Of a stretch of DNA of 38,892 nt, positions 1 through 6,480 are shown piece after piece (the first letter of the stretch is position 1; the number at the start of each line of letters is the position of its first letter). Both the position numbers and the translations under genes were made by a program. The DNA is from a virus. The notes below the pieces were generated by a model that ran no database searches, was not told the origin of the DNA, and was given only the letters and a program-made list of their open reading frames with translations. The DNA lies in IMG/VR virus record IMGVR_UViG_3300032093_000350, positions 1 through 38,892 of that record. One strand, 5' to 3'.

Positions 1-450
1 AGTGGTAGTAGTGGAACTACAGGTACAAGTGGTAGCAGTGGTTCAACCGGTTCAAGAGGCAGTAGTGGTACAAGTGGTACAACCGGTACAAGTGGTAGCA
101 GTGGTAGCAGTGGTAGCAGTGGCACAACCGGTACAAGTGGTAGTAGTGGTAGCGGTGGTACGAGTGGTACGAGTGGTAGTAGTGGTGCAAACGGTGGTAA
201 TGGTACAAGTGGTACAAGTGGAAGTACAGGAAGTAACGGTACTAGTGGTAGTAGTGGAACTACCGGTACAAGTGGTAGTAGTGGTACAAGTGGCGCCGGT
301 GGTAGTAGCGGTAGTAGTGGTACCGGTGGTAGTAGTGGTGTAAGTGGCGTGGGTGGAACTAGTGGAACTAGCGGAAGTACTGGAAGCAATGGTACAAGTG
401 GTACTAGAGGAAGTAGTGGCACAAGTGGTAGTAGTGGAACAAGTGGAATC
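1..450 (+). repeat. Tandem 9-nt Gly-X-Y coding repeat
   Basis: The DNA is an array of imperfect 9-base units of the kind AGTGGTACA and AGTGGTAGT that encode the collagen-like triplets. The bias toward T and G on the + strand leaves the other frames open too, which gives Val- and Tyr/His-rich shadow reading frames. The array starts before the window, so its full length is unknown. Confidence 0.85.
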
Positions 451-1044
451 GGTGCTATAAGTGGTGGGTCGTTTACTAATACAAATAGATTAATATATGA
501 TGATACGACCACATCTATAAAAGATAGTTCTTTTCTTTATCATGACACTACGAATAGTAGATTTGGTATAAATGTTGCTTCTCCGGCCTTTAGATTAGAT
601 ATGACCGATCAAGCGAGAATTGGAAAAGCTGAAATAGGTACTTGGCCGGCAGTTTCTACTTACGCTTATTTTGGACACGAAGCGTTGGATCATTCGGTCT
701 TAGGAAATTACGCTTTATTACAATTTTCGGATGGAAACACATATTTGAACGCTGCGTCTGCGGCTAGTATATATTTACGTATAGACAATACAACTGCATT
801 TGTAGTTGATTCAAATAGACGTACAGGAGTTGGAGCTGCACCGGATGTGAATGGAAGATTGTATGTATTTGGTGAAGGTTCAACTAGTAATTTTCTTTCT
901 ATAGCGAATTGTAATGGAGATAAAACTGCTAGTACGACTGGATATACGTTTGCGGGATTTATTAGTATATATGTGAACAATACTGTTACTGGATTTGGTT
1001 CTGCTAATGGAACGTATTATTTTCCAATTTACAGCAAACCATAA
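1..1044 (+). CDS. Collagen-like tail fibre or appendage protein, 5' end missing
   Basis: Frame 1 is open from the first base, so this is the C-terminal 347 residues of a longer protein; an internal ATG at 349 should not be taken as its start. About 150 residues are collagen-like Gly-X-Y triplets, almost all G-T-S, G-S-S and G-T-T with rare G-A-N, G-S-N and G-T-R. A non-repetitive C-terminal domain of about 195 residues follows, rich in Ser, Thr, Asn and aromatic residues, as in phage fibre tips. Such triplets form trimeric rods in phage fibres (family knowledge), so a virion fibre or capsid decoration that touches the host is likely. It precedes a glycosyltransferase gene, so the Ser/Thr-rich shaft may be glycosylated (inference). 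The exact structural role is open. Confidence 0.85.
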   Translation, partial: SGSSGTTGTSGSSGSTGSRGSSGTSGTTGTSGSSGSSGSSGTTGTSGSSGSGGTSGTSGSSGANGGNGTSGTSGSTGSNGTSGSSGTTGTSGSSGTSGAGGSSGSSGTGGSSGVSGVGGTSGTSGSTGSNGTSGTRGSSGTSGSSGTSGIGAISGGSFTNTNRLIYDDTTTSIKDSSFLYHDTTNSRFGINVASPAFRLDMTDQARIGKAEIGTWPAVSTYAYFGHEALDHSVLGNYALLQFSDGNTYLNAASAASIYLRIDNTTAFVVDSNRRTGVGAAPDVNGRLYVFGEGSTSNFLSIANCNGDKTASTTGYTFAGFISIYVNNTVTGFGSANGTYYFPIYSKP

Positions 1045-1061
1045 TATAGTTATTACTAGTT

Positions 1062-1331
1062 ATGAATAATATAAGATATAGAATTTCTAGATGTGACGAA
1101 GTTGCAAATTTGCAAGTGAAACATGTTTGTTTAAGTGTGGAACGTGAAGATAATGTTGGTGAACAAATATCTCATTGTATTGCACTAAGTGGATCACAAT
1201 ATTTGGGAAAAACTAATCAAGAATGTGTAGATTTAGCGTTTAGTTTAATGAGCGAGTCTATTTCTCGTAGTGTTAGCAAATTAAGTTCCATTGATTATTC
1301 TATAGTTGGTAGTTATTATATACCGAATTGA
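1062..1331 (+). CDS. Hypothetical protein (89 aa)
   Basis: I do not recognise this small soluble protein. It begins with ATG 17 bases after the fibre gene and has four cysteines (residues about 11, 23, 38 and 56), no signal peptide and no membrane segment. Its last codons overlap the start of the glycosyltransferase: the TGA stop at 1329-1331 shares bases with a TTG start at 1328-1330. The two are therefore probably translationally coupled. Its position between a fibre gene and a glycosyltransferase suggests a role in fibre maturation, but no motif supports that. Confidence 0.65.
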   Translation: MNNIRYRISRCDEVANLQVKHVCLSVEREDNVGEQISHCIALSGSQYLGKTNQECVDLAFSLMSESISRSVSKLSSIDYSIVGSYYIPN

Positions 1332-2341
1332 AAACCATAACTTTAAGTTCGAACTATAGTTACGTTAGTGGATATGGTATTATTTTAGAGTCTTTGTTGA
1401 AGGATTTACCCTATAATATAATACCCAGATCGTATGGTCCGATATCTTCTAGATTTGATGAATATTTCAATAAAAATTTTAAATATTCATCTGATATTTT
1501 GGATTTAACGTTGTTGAGTATAAGTAATGATGTTGACGTTTTAAATCCGTTATTACATATATCTTTTGATAGACGCAGAGTTTTGTATACAATGTGGGAA
1601 AGTACTAGAGTTAACGATTTGATTATAGAAATTTTGAATAAATTCAAGTGTATTATAGTGCCAAACGATTATAACAAAATTAACTTTATTAATCAAGGAT
1701 TGAACGTTCCAGTTGAAGTTGTTAATTTATTTTGTGATACCGAGACATTTGTTTATAAAGCTCCGGAGAATAGATCTAAGTTTGTGTTTGGTATTTCAAA
1801 CGAAGATCCTAGAAAAAATATAGATAAAGTTACCCGTTGTTTTTTAAAAGCTTTTAAAAATATAAAAAACGTGGAACTACAAGTTAAAACGTGTGGAGAA
1901 ATTAAATATAAAAATATAGATTCTCGTATTGTTTATACTACAAACAAACTTTCTAAACTTGATTTGCGGAATTGGTATTATAATTTGGATGTATATGTGA
2001 GTGGCGCTACGTGTGAAGGGTGGGGTATGATGCAACAGGAAAGTATGTGTTGTGGTCGTCCTTTGATATATACAGATTATGCTGGACTTTCTGAATTTGT
2101 TAACTATAATAATGGGTTTGAAGTTGGATATACAGAAGTATTTAGTACTAAACAGTGGGGTGGTTTTTGTGGAAAATGGAGTGAATTTAACGAAGAGGAA
2201 TTGGTTGAAAAAATGGTATATTGTTATAATAATAAAAAAGATGTACAAGAACGTGGGTACATATCTTCGGTGGAAGCTAAAAGGTTTACCGTTAATAAAT
2301 TTATAAATAATCTGACGGATGTGATTAATTTATATATATAG
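1328..2341 (+). CDS. GT-B fold glycosyltransferase (GT4-like)
   Basis: Predicted to transfer a sugar from an activated donor. The N-terminus has the Gly-rich acceptor-side loop (VSGYG, residues 13-17). The C-terminal half has NEDPRKN (158-164) and the E-x7-E signature (E230, E238), followed by CCGRPLIYTD and a Gly-Leu-Ser/Glu stretch that contacts the nucleotide sugar in GT4 enzymes. At 337 residues it is close to the usual size. The start is TTG at 1328, overlapping the previous stop as TTGA. I accept it because the next residues form the expected first beta strand and no ATG lies nearby. Placed directly after a Ser/Thr-rich fibre, it may glycosylate virion proteins, though modification of DNA or host glycans cannot be excluded. 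Confidence 0.85.
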   Translation: MKTITLSSNYSYVSGYGIILESLLKDLPYNIIPRSYGPISSRFDEYFNKNFKYSSDILDLTLLSISNDVDVLNPLLHISFDRRRVLYTMWESTRVNDLIIEILNKFKCIIVPNDYNKINFINQGLNVPVEVVNLFCDTETFVYKAPENRSKFVFGISNEDPRKNIDKVTRCFLKAFKNIKNVELQVKTCGEIKYKNIDSRIVYTTNKLSKLDLRNWYYNLDVYVSGATCEGWGMMQQESMCCGRPLIYTDYAGLSEFVNYNNGFEVGYTEVFSTKQWGGFCGKWSEFNEEELVEKMVYCYNNKKDVQERGYISSVEAKRFTVNKFINNLTDVINLYI

Positions 2342-2345
2342 CATT

Positions 2346-2564
2346 ATGGATGTATCATATTTGCAATCAAAACCTATTTTTGAGTTTTCAGACTTGGAAT
2401 TAAAAGCGTTTGGCTTTGAAATAAGTGAAATTATTTTAAATCACGAAAAAAATTTGAATATGATTCGGGTTGAATTAACCAGAAGATCTTTATCAAAAGT
2501 AGTCACTTCTGTAACAAACGATCAACTGAATAATATATTGACTCAAAATAAAAAAACAATATAA
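2346..2564 (+). CDS. Hypothetical protein (72 aa)
   Basis: A short protein starting 5 bases after the glycosyltransferase stop, so it belongs to the same transcript. It is mainly helical in appearance (Leu, Glu and Lys heptad-like spacing across residues 18-50), acidic at the start and basic in the middle. It has no cysteines, no signal peptide and no membrane segment. I do not recognise the family. It ends the fibre/glycosyltransferase cluster; a 119-base gap with inverted repeats follows. Confidence 0.6.
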   Translation: MDVSYLQSKPIFEFSDLELKAFGFEISEIILNHEKNLNMIRVELTRRSLSKVVTSVTNDQLNNILTQNKKTI

Positions 2565-2590
2565 TATTGCCAGGTTAAATTATATAAAGT

Positions 2591-2672
2591 ATAAGCATAT
2601 TAAGCGCTTTTATTGATTGTAATATAAATTTCTTAACATAAGTTATATAGTATAGTGCTTGTAAATGCTTAT
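2591..2672. repeat. Spaced inverted repeat in intergenic gap
   Basis: ATAAGCAT at 2591-2598 is the exact reverse complement of ATGCTTAT at 2665-2672, and the 8-base palindrome AAGCGCTT lies between them. The repeat sits in the 119-base gap after the glycosyltransferase cluster and touches the TATTTATT signal before the next gene. It could be an operator or a leader hairpin; no T-run follows, so it is not a standard terminator. Confidence 0.4.
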
Positions 2673-2679
2673 ATTTATT
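2672..2679 (+). promoter_or_regulatory. TATTTATT late-type signal
   Basis: A variant of the TATTTATA octamer, beginning 12 bases before the ATG of the HAD-nucleotidyltransferase gene. The spacing matches the copies before 8962, 16587 and 28062. No Shine-Dalgarno sequence lies between it and the ATG. Confidence 0.35.
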
Positions 2680-2683
2680 ATAA

Positions 2684-3853
2684 ATGATTAGTAATAATTA
2701 CAAAATATATGTGGATATGGATGGTGTGCTTAGCGATTGGGAAGCACAATTCAAACGTTATAGTGGTGGAATACCGGTAGATACTTATGATAGTTTATAT
2801 GGCAAGAAAAATAGATATAAACTAGTAAATAAAAATAGTCCTGGTTATTATGCTAATATGCCATGGATGAAAGATGGTAAATTGCTTTATAACTTTATTG
2901 ATGGTTTTCCTGATGTGGAAATATTGAGTCATGCACCTGATAACAAATCAAAAATAGGCAAAGAACAATGGTTAGCTAATAAAAATATTAAATTTAAAGC
3001 AAATCTAGTATCTAATAGGCAAGATAAAGCTAAATATGCTACTTCAAATAGCGTATTGATAGATGACCGTGAAGATGTTGTAAATGATTTTATTAATGCT
3101 GGTGGTAAAGCTATTCTTCATATCAATTCTATAAACACTATTAATCAATTAAAAGAATTGACGGGTATTAAAGAAAAACATAGAATATATAATAGTATAC
3201 TAAATCCTACTATATGGTCTACAGAAAATAATTTAAGAACAGAAGTACTTAATGCTTTAATAAATGTTGCTGAAACTTTTTACGAAGATAGTGAATTGAA
3301 CGTTCCTCTTGAAGATGTTTACTTTCTTGGCAGTACAGCTGGATACAATTGGACGCCCACAAGCGATATAGATTTACATTTGGTGGTAGACTTTAGTAAG
3401 ATTGGTACCAATCAAGAGTTAGTAAAGAATTATGTTGACGGCTTAAAAAATAAGTGGAATCAATCACATGATATAAAGATAGGCAATCATCCGGTTGAAG
3501 TTTATATTCAAGATATTAAAGAATTAAACAAAAGCCAATCGGTATATAGCTTGATGAAAAATCATTGGATTAAAAAACCAAAACATGAAGATATTTATAT
3601 TGATAAAGATACCATAAAAAAGAAATACAAACAACTGACACACTCAATAGATAGAGCTATATCAGACGCTGATATAGAGAAAATAAAGAAGTTGATTAAA
3701 CGTGTATATGATATACGACAATCTGGATTAGATAAAAGCGGAGAATACAGTACCGAGAATTTAGTGTTTAAACTTTTAAGATCAACTGGATATATAAATA
3801 AACTGAGAGACACAATCACTCAACTAACAGATAAAGAATTATCTAAAATATAA
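2684..3853 (+). CDS. HAD-type phosphatase fused to a nucleotidyltransferase domain
   Basis: A two-domain protein of 389 residues. Residues 1-165 look like the 5'-(deoxy)nucleotidase branch of the HAD family: motif I DMDGV with nucleophile D11 and acid/base D13, and a late acidic motif LIDDRED (125-131). Residues about 185-300 carry the polymerase-beta-type nucleotidyltransferase signature: LGS (215-217) followed by SDIDLHLVV, in which D228 and D230 would bind metal. The C-terminal 90 residues are helical and lysine-rich. Each domain is familiar, but I do not know this fusion. Joining a phosphatase to a nucleotidyltransferase suggests end-repair of nucleic acid, or nucleotide editing; the substrate is unknown. 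It stands alone between a gap and the tail tube gene. Confidence 0.8.
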   Translation: MISNNYKIYVDMDGVLSDWEAQFKRYSGGIPVDTYDSLYGKKNRYKLVNKNSPGYYANMPWMKDGKLLYNFIDGFPDVEILSHAPDNKSKIGKEQWLANKNIKFKANLVSNRQDKAKYATSNSVLIDDREDVVNDFINAGGKAILHINSINTINQLKELTGIKEKHRIYNSILNPTIWSTENNLRTEVLNALINVAETFYEDSELNVPLEDVYFLGSTAGYNWTPTSDIDLHLVVDFSKIGTNQELVKNYVDGLKNKWNQSHDIKIGNHPVEVYIQDIKELNKSQSVYSLMKNHWIKKPKHEDIYIDKDTIKKKYKQLTHSIDRAISDADIEKIKKLIKRVYDIRQSGLDKSGEYSTENLVFKLLRSTGYINKLRDTITQLTDKELSKI

Positions 3854-3882
3854 AAAACTTTGTATAAAATCAAATTTTATAA

Positions 3883-3890
3883 TATTTATA
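3883..3890 (+). promoter_or_regulatory. TATTTATA late-type promoter candidate before tail tube gene
   Basis: An exact TATTTATA octamer lies 32 bases before the tail tube ATG. Unlike the other copies, it leaves room for a transcription start near 3897 and a Shine-Dalgarno-like AAGG at 3904-3907. This is the best case for reading the octamer as a -10-type element. Confidence 0.5.
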
Positions 3891-3914
3891 TCTAGAACAT
3901 AATAAGGTAAAAAT

Positions 3915-4406
3915 ATGGCAGAACTACTAAATCCAAACGAAATATTTGCAACCGCATTCGAACCAAAAATCAAGAACAGATTTATACTGTACGTCGACGG
4001 AATTCCATCTTTCATCATCAAGAAAACTGATCGACCAAAACTAAGTCAAACCGCTAAAGAACTTGATCACATCAATATTCGTACCTTCTATAAAGGTAAA
4101 AGCATTTGGCAAGCAATCACTATGGAACTGTATGATCCAATCGTACCAAGTGGTGCACAAGCTGTAATGGAATGGGTGCGTTTACACCACGAATCTGTTA
4201 CAGGTCGTGATGGTTATCAAGATTTCTACAAGAAAGATTTGACCGTAAATGTTCTCGGTCCTGTAGGCGACAAGGTAGAAGAATGGAGTCTACGTGGATG
4301 CTTTATTACCGAGGCCAGTTTTGGTGATATGGATTGGAGTGACGATGGTAGTGCATTAACAATATCGTTGACCGTGCAGATGGACTACGCAATCTTACAA
4401 TATTAA
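3915..4406 (+). CDS. 19: Tail tube protein (T4 gp19 family)
   Basis: The major subunit of the inner tail tube, which polymerises inside the sheath. The 163-residue length equals that of T4 gp19. Family-typical segments are the N-terminal KNRFILYVDGIPSFIIKKTDRP, the central KGKSIWQAITMELYDPI and the C-terminal beta-rich run ending in VQMDYAILQY; no internal deletion is apparent. AAGG at 3904-3907 is a usable Shine-Dalgarno. Arg codons are mostly CGT and there are many C-ending codons, unlike the neighbouring structural genes, as expected for a very highly expressed gene. A strong terminator follows directly, which isolates this transcript. The identification is firm. Confidence 0.92.
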   Translation: MAELLNPNEIFATAFEPKIKNRFILYVDGIPSFIIKKTDRPKLSQTAKELDHINIRTFYKGKSIWQAITMELYDPIVPSGAQAVMEWVRLHHESVTGRDGYQDFYKKDLTVNVLGPVGDKVEEWSLRGCFITEASFGDMDWSDDGSALTISLTVQMDYAILQY

Positions 4407-4430
4407 TATCAATATAACCTTATTAAAAAG

Positions 4431-4457
4431 AACCCCGATGGAAACGTCGGGGTTTTT
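4431..4457 (+). terminator. Rho-independent terminator after tail tube gene
   Basis: CCCCGATG (4433-4440) and CGTCGGGG (4445-4452) form an 8-bp stem with one T-G wobble and a GAAA tetraloop, followed by five T. It is GC-rich against the AT-rich background. Confidence 0.92.
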
Positions 4458-4458
4458 C

Positions 4459-4466
4459 TATTTATT
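4459..4466 (+). promoter_or_regulatory. TATTTATT late-type signal
   Basis: A near-exact octamer 13 bases before the ATG at 4472, directly downstream of the tail tube terminator, where a new transcript must begin. The T-run of the terminator overlaps its 5' flank. Confidence 0.4.
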
Positions 4467-4471
4467 ATTAT

Positions 4472-5383
4472 ATGAATCTAGGCAAGAAACTATTTGTAAT
4501 TTATCCAGGCAGATTTCATCCCTGGCATAAAGGGCACAAAGGCGTATTTGATTATTTAAGTACAAAATACGGTGGTAACGAAGTATATATAACAACTACC
4601 GATAAAGTAGAGCTACCAAAGTCGCCATTTACGTTCGACGAAAAAGCTAAGATGATGGTTTTAACCGGTATACCGTTAAATAAAATAATAAAAGTAGTAC
4701 AAAATTATAATGTACAAAATTTAGTGGGTAAAATTCCAATTGATATCAATAGAGACAGTATCATATTTGTTGTAAGTGAAAAAGATATGGCGGAAGATCC
4801 AAGATTTAGTAAATTTACTAAAAAGGATGGATCTCCAACTTATTTACAACCAATTCCTAAAAATTTAACCAAGTTACAACCAGCTATAACTCATGGATAT
4901 ATTGATACAGTACCCACAACAGATTTTACAGTATTGGGTATGCCAGCTAGAAGTGCTAGTCAATTAAGAACACAATATACAAATTTGACTTCTCAAAACA
5001 GAAAAGAGTTTATTAAAGATTTATTTGGTAAGTATGATGACGGGGTATTTAATATTATGAACACAAAATTAGGTAATTCAGCTCAACCGATATCAGAAAA
5101 CCAAAAGAATATATTAAAACGATTGATTCGTGGAGTTTTAAAAGAAGATGAATCTAAGGTTAAAAACATGAAGAAGTTAGCTGATATGGCTTTGCAAAAA
5201 CAAAGACAGGCAGAATTAGACGATGCAAATGAAAAATTAGATTCAGCCGAAGCACAACAAGACGTGGCTACATCTGATGAAGATAAAAAGAAATCTGATG
5301 ATGCTGTTAAAAGAGCTAAGGATATTGTTAAAAAAGCTGACATGATGCTTCAAGCGGCTAAACATCAAGTACAATCAAGTTAA
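4472..5383 (+). CDS. Cytidylyltransferase/NMNAT-like protein with helical tail
   Basis: Residues 1-200 match the nucleotidylyltransferase alpha/beta-phosphodiesterase superfamily: GRFHPWHKGH with the H19-x-x-H22 catalytic pair, and a second nucleotide-binding motif ARSASQLR (159-166), the usual ISSTxxR position. NMN adenylyltransferase or a cytidylyltransferase activity is plausible; the substrate cannot be read from sequence. Residues 205-303 form a charged helical tail rich in Lys, Asp, Ala and Gln, probably a coiled coil, beginning with a short basic-hydrophobic segment (KRLIRGVLKED). The gene lies among tail genes, so a virion-associated or scaffold-like role for the tail is possible. Some phages carry NMNAT-like enzymes for NAD salvage, but no NAMPT partner is present in this window. 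Confidence 0.78.
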   Translation: MNLGKKLFVIYPGRFHPWHKGHKGVFDYLSTKYGGNEVYITTTDKVELPKSPFTFDEKAKMMVLTGIPLNKIIKVVQNYNVQNLVGKIPIDINRDSIIFVVSEKDMAEDPRFSKFTKKDGSPTYLQPIPKNLTKLQPAITHGYIDTVPTTDFTVLGMPARSASQLRTQYTNLTSQNRKEFIKDLFGKYDDGVFNIMNTKLGNSAQPISENQKNILKRLIRGVLKEDESKVKNMKKLADMALQKQRQAELDDANEKLDSAEAQQDVATSDEDKKKSDDAVKRAKDIVKKADMMLQAAKHQVQSS

Positions 5384-5428
5384 ATATAATAACAAAAAAG
5401 TTATAACAAGTTCTATATATTATAAGTT

Positions 5429-6241
5429 ATGAACGACGAAATTTTAATTACACGTAGTAATCAATCCAAAGAAGTTACACAACCAACATATCCTACAGAA
5501 CGTATAGATTTACCAAGCAAAGGTTATTTCTATAGTGAAAGTGATCCATTAAGTACGGGATATGTTGATATGAAGATGATGACCGCTAAAGAAGAAGATA
5601 TTCTCACCAGTCAAAATCTTATCAAAAAAGGCGTGGTATTGGATAAACTATTAGAAAGTTTGATAGTAACACCAGGCGTAAATATTGAAAGTTTATTATT
5701 GTGTGACAAAAACGCTTTGTTTGTAGCTGCTAGACGATTGGCATATGGTGATAGTTATGGACCTGTACAAGTTAGATGTCAAAAGTGTTATGAAGAATCT
5801 AAACAAGTTGTAAATTTAGGCGAGTTACGTGAAAAACCATACGAGTTTGAAAAGGTACAAAAAGGACATAATAATTTTCAGTTTGTATTACCTTATTCTA
5901 AAAAAACAGTTGTATTCAAACTATTGAGTTCAAAAGATGAAACCGATATTGATAATGAATTGAAAGCAACTGCTAAGTTTGTAAAGTCAGGTGGTAGTAC
6001 TGAAATTACTACCCGTTTGAAAAAGATGATAGTTTCTATTGATGATAAATCGGATAGAGCTACCATTAATAAATTTGTTGATAATGAACTTTTATCAAAA
6101 GACAGTATGGCTTTGAGATCTTACGCTAGACAAATTTCACCTGAATTAGACATGTCTTTCAATTTCACTTGTGCAAATTGCAGTCATGAAGAAAGGATGG
6201 ATGTACCGATGACGGTACAGTTTTTTTGGCCTGAGTCCTGA
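5429..6241 (+). CDS. 26: Baseplate protein, T4 gp26-type (T4_baseplate family) with zinc ribbon
   Basis: The N-terminal pattern IDLPSKGYFYSESDPL, the middle MTAKEEDILTSQNLIKKGVVLDKLL and the ALFVAARRLAYGDSYG segment match the T4 baseplate protein family that includes gp26. Two Cys pairs, C117/C120 and C248/C251, probably make a zinc knuckle. It ends in FFWPES. The gene lies immediately before the tape measure gene, the position where many tailed phages encode tail assembly chaperones with a programmed frameshift. A T7 run at 6221-6227 lies inside the 29-base stretch where this frame and the next open frame overlap, so a longer frameshifted product is possible. The function (baseplate hub assembly) rests on family knowledge. 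Confidence 0.82.
   Translation: MNDEILITRSNQSKEVTQPTYPTERIDLPSKGYFYSESDPLSTGYVDMKMMTAKEEDILTSQNLIKKGVVLDKLLESLIVTPGVNIESLLLCDKNALFVAARRLAYGDSYGPVQVRCQKCYEESKQVVNLGELREKPYEFEKVQKGHNNFQFVLPYSKKTVVFKLLSSKDETDIDNELKATAKFVKSGGSTEITTRLKKMIVSIDDKSDRATINKFVDNELLSKDSMALRSYARQISPELDMSFNFTCANCSHEERMDVPMTVQFFWPES
6221..6227 (+). other. Candidate +1 (or -2) ribosomal frameshift site
   Basis: Seven consecutive T lie near the end of the gp26-type gene. The +1 frame is open from 6213 to 6446 and overlaps the gp26 frame up to its TGA at 6239-6241. A +1 slip here would fuse the gp26-type protein to the downstream frame. An alternative slip point is the final UCC-UGA. Neither has been tested. Confidence 0.35.
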
Positions 6242-6248
6242 GTATAGA

Positions 6249-6446
6249 TTGCATCTTCACGAACAAATATTTCAGTTAAGTTATTTCTCTAATGGAGCTA
6301 TAAACGTAATTATAGCTTATAATCTGCCTGTATATCTACGCAACTTTTATTATAAACAACTTGTTAAATTCAAAGAACAAGAAAACAAATCATATGATAA
6401 AAGTTCATCTCCTCCGACAAAAACAAAAATAGATAAACCATTTTAA
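6249..6446 (+). CDS. Small tail assembly protein or frameshift extension of the gp26-type protein
   Basis: As a separate gene it needs a TTG start at 6249, seven bases after the gp26-type stop, with no Shine-Dalgarno sequence. The frame is open upstream to 6213, giving extra residues FFGLSPEYRL before HLHEQIFQLSYFS. The protein has a conserved-looking core (HEQIFQLSYFSNGAINVIIAYNLPVYLRNFYYKQL) and a charged tail. It resembles short proteins found between baseplate and tape measure genes in T4-like phages, which is recollection and not a search. The lack of a good start, the T7 run upstream and the position before the tape measure favour expression by frameshift. It could also be a plain translationally coupled gene. 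Confidence 0.65.
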   Translation: MHLHEQIFQLSYFSNGAINVIIAYNLPVYLRNFYYKQLVKFKEQENKSYDKSSSPPTKTKIDKPF

Positions 6447-6461
6447 AATATAATATATCTA

Positions 6462-6469
6462 TATTTATA
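6462..6469 (+). promoter_or_regulatory. TATTTATA late-type signal before tape measure
   Basis: An exact octamer beginning 19 bases before the tape measure ATG, in a 34-base gap that is entirely A and T apart from one C. The same 19-base spacing occurs before 27477. No Shine-Dalgarno lies between it and the ATG. Confidence 0.45.
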
Positions 6470-6480
6470 TTATATAATTT

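Noticed and set aside
2-343. Open frame encoding a Val/Gln-rich protein, and a Tyr/His-rich minus-strand frame at 17-217
   Set aside because: Both are shadows of the 9-base collagen-coding repeat. Frame 1 through the same DNA gives the Gly-X-Y protein and continues into the fibre domain.
1-450. CRISPR array or satellite repeat
   Set aside because: The repeats are 9 bases, contiguous and in frame; there are no spacers.
1877-2248. Minus-strand frame rich in Ile, Phe and Thr inside the glycosyltransferase
   Set aside because: Shadow frame. The composition reflects the AT-rich complement, and the + strand carries conserved glycosyltransferase motifs.
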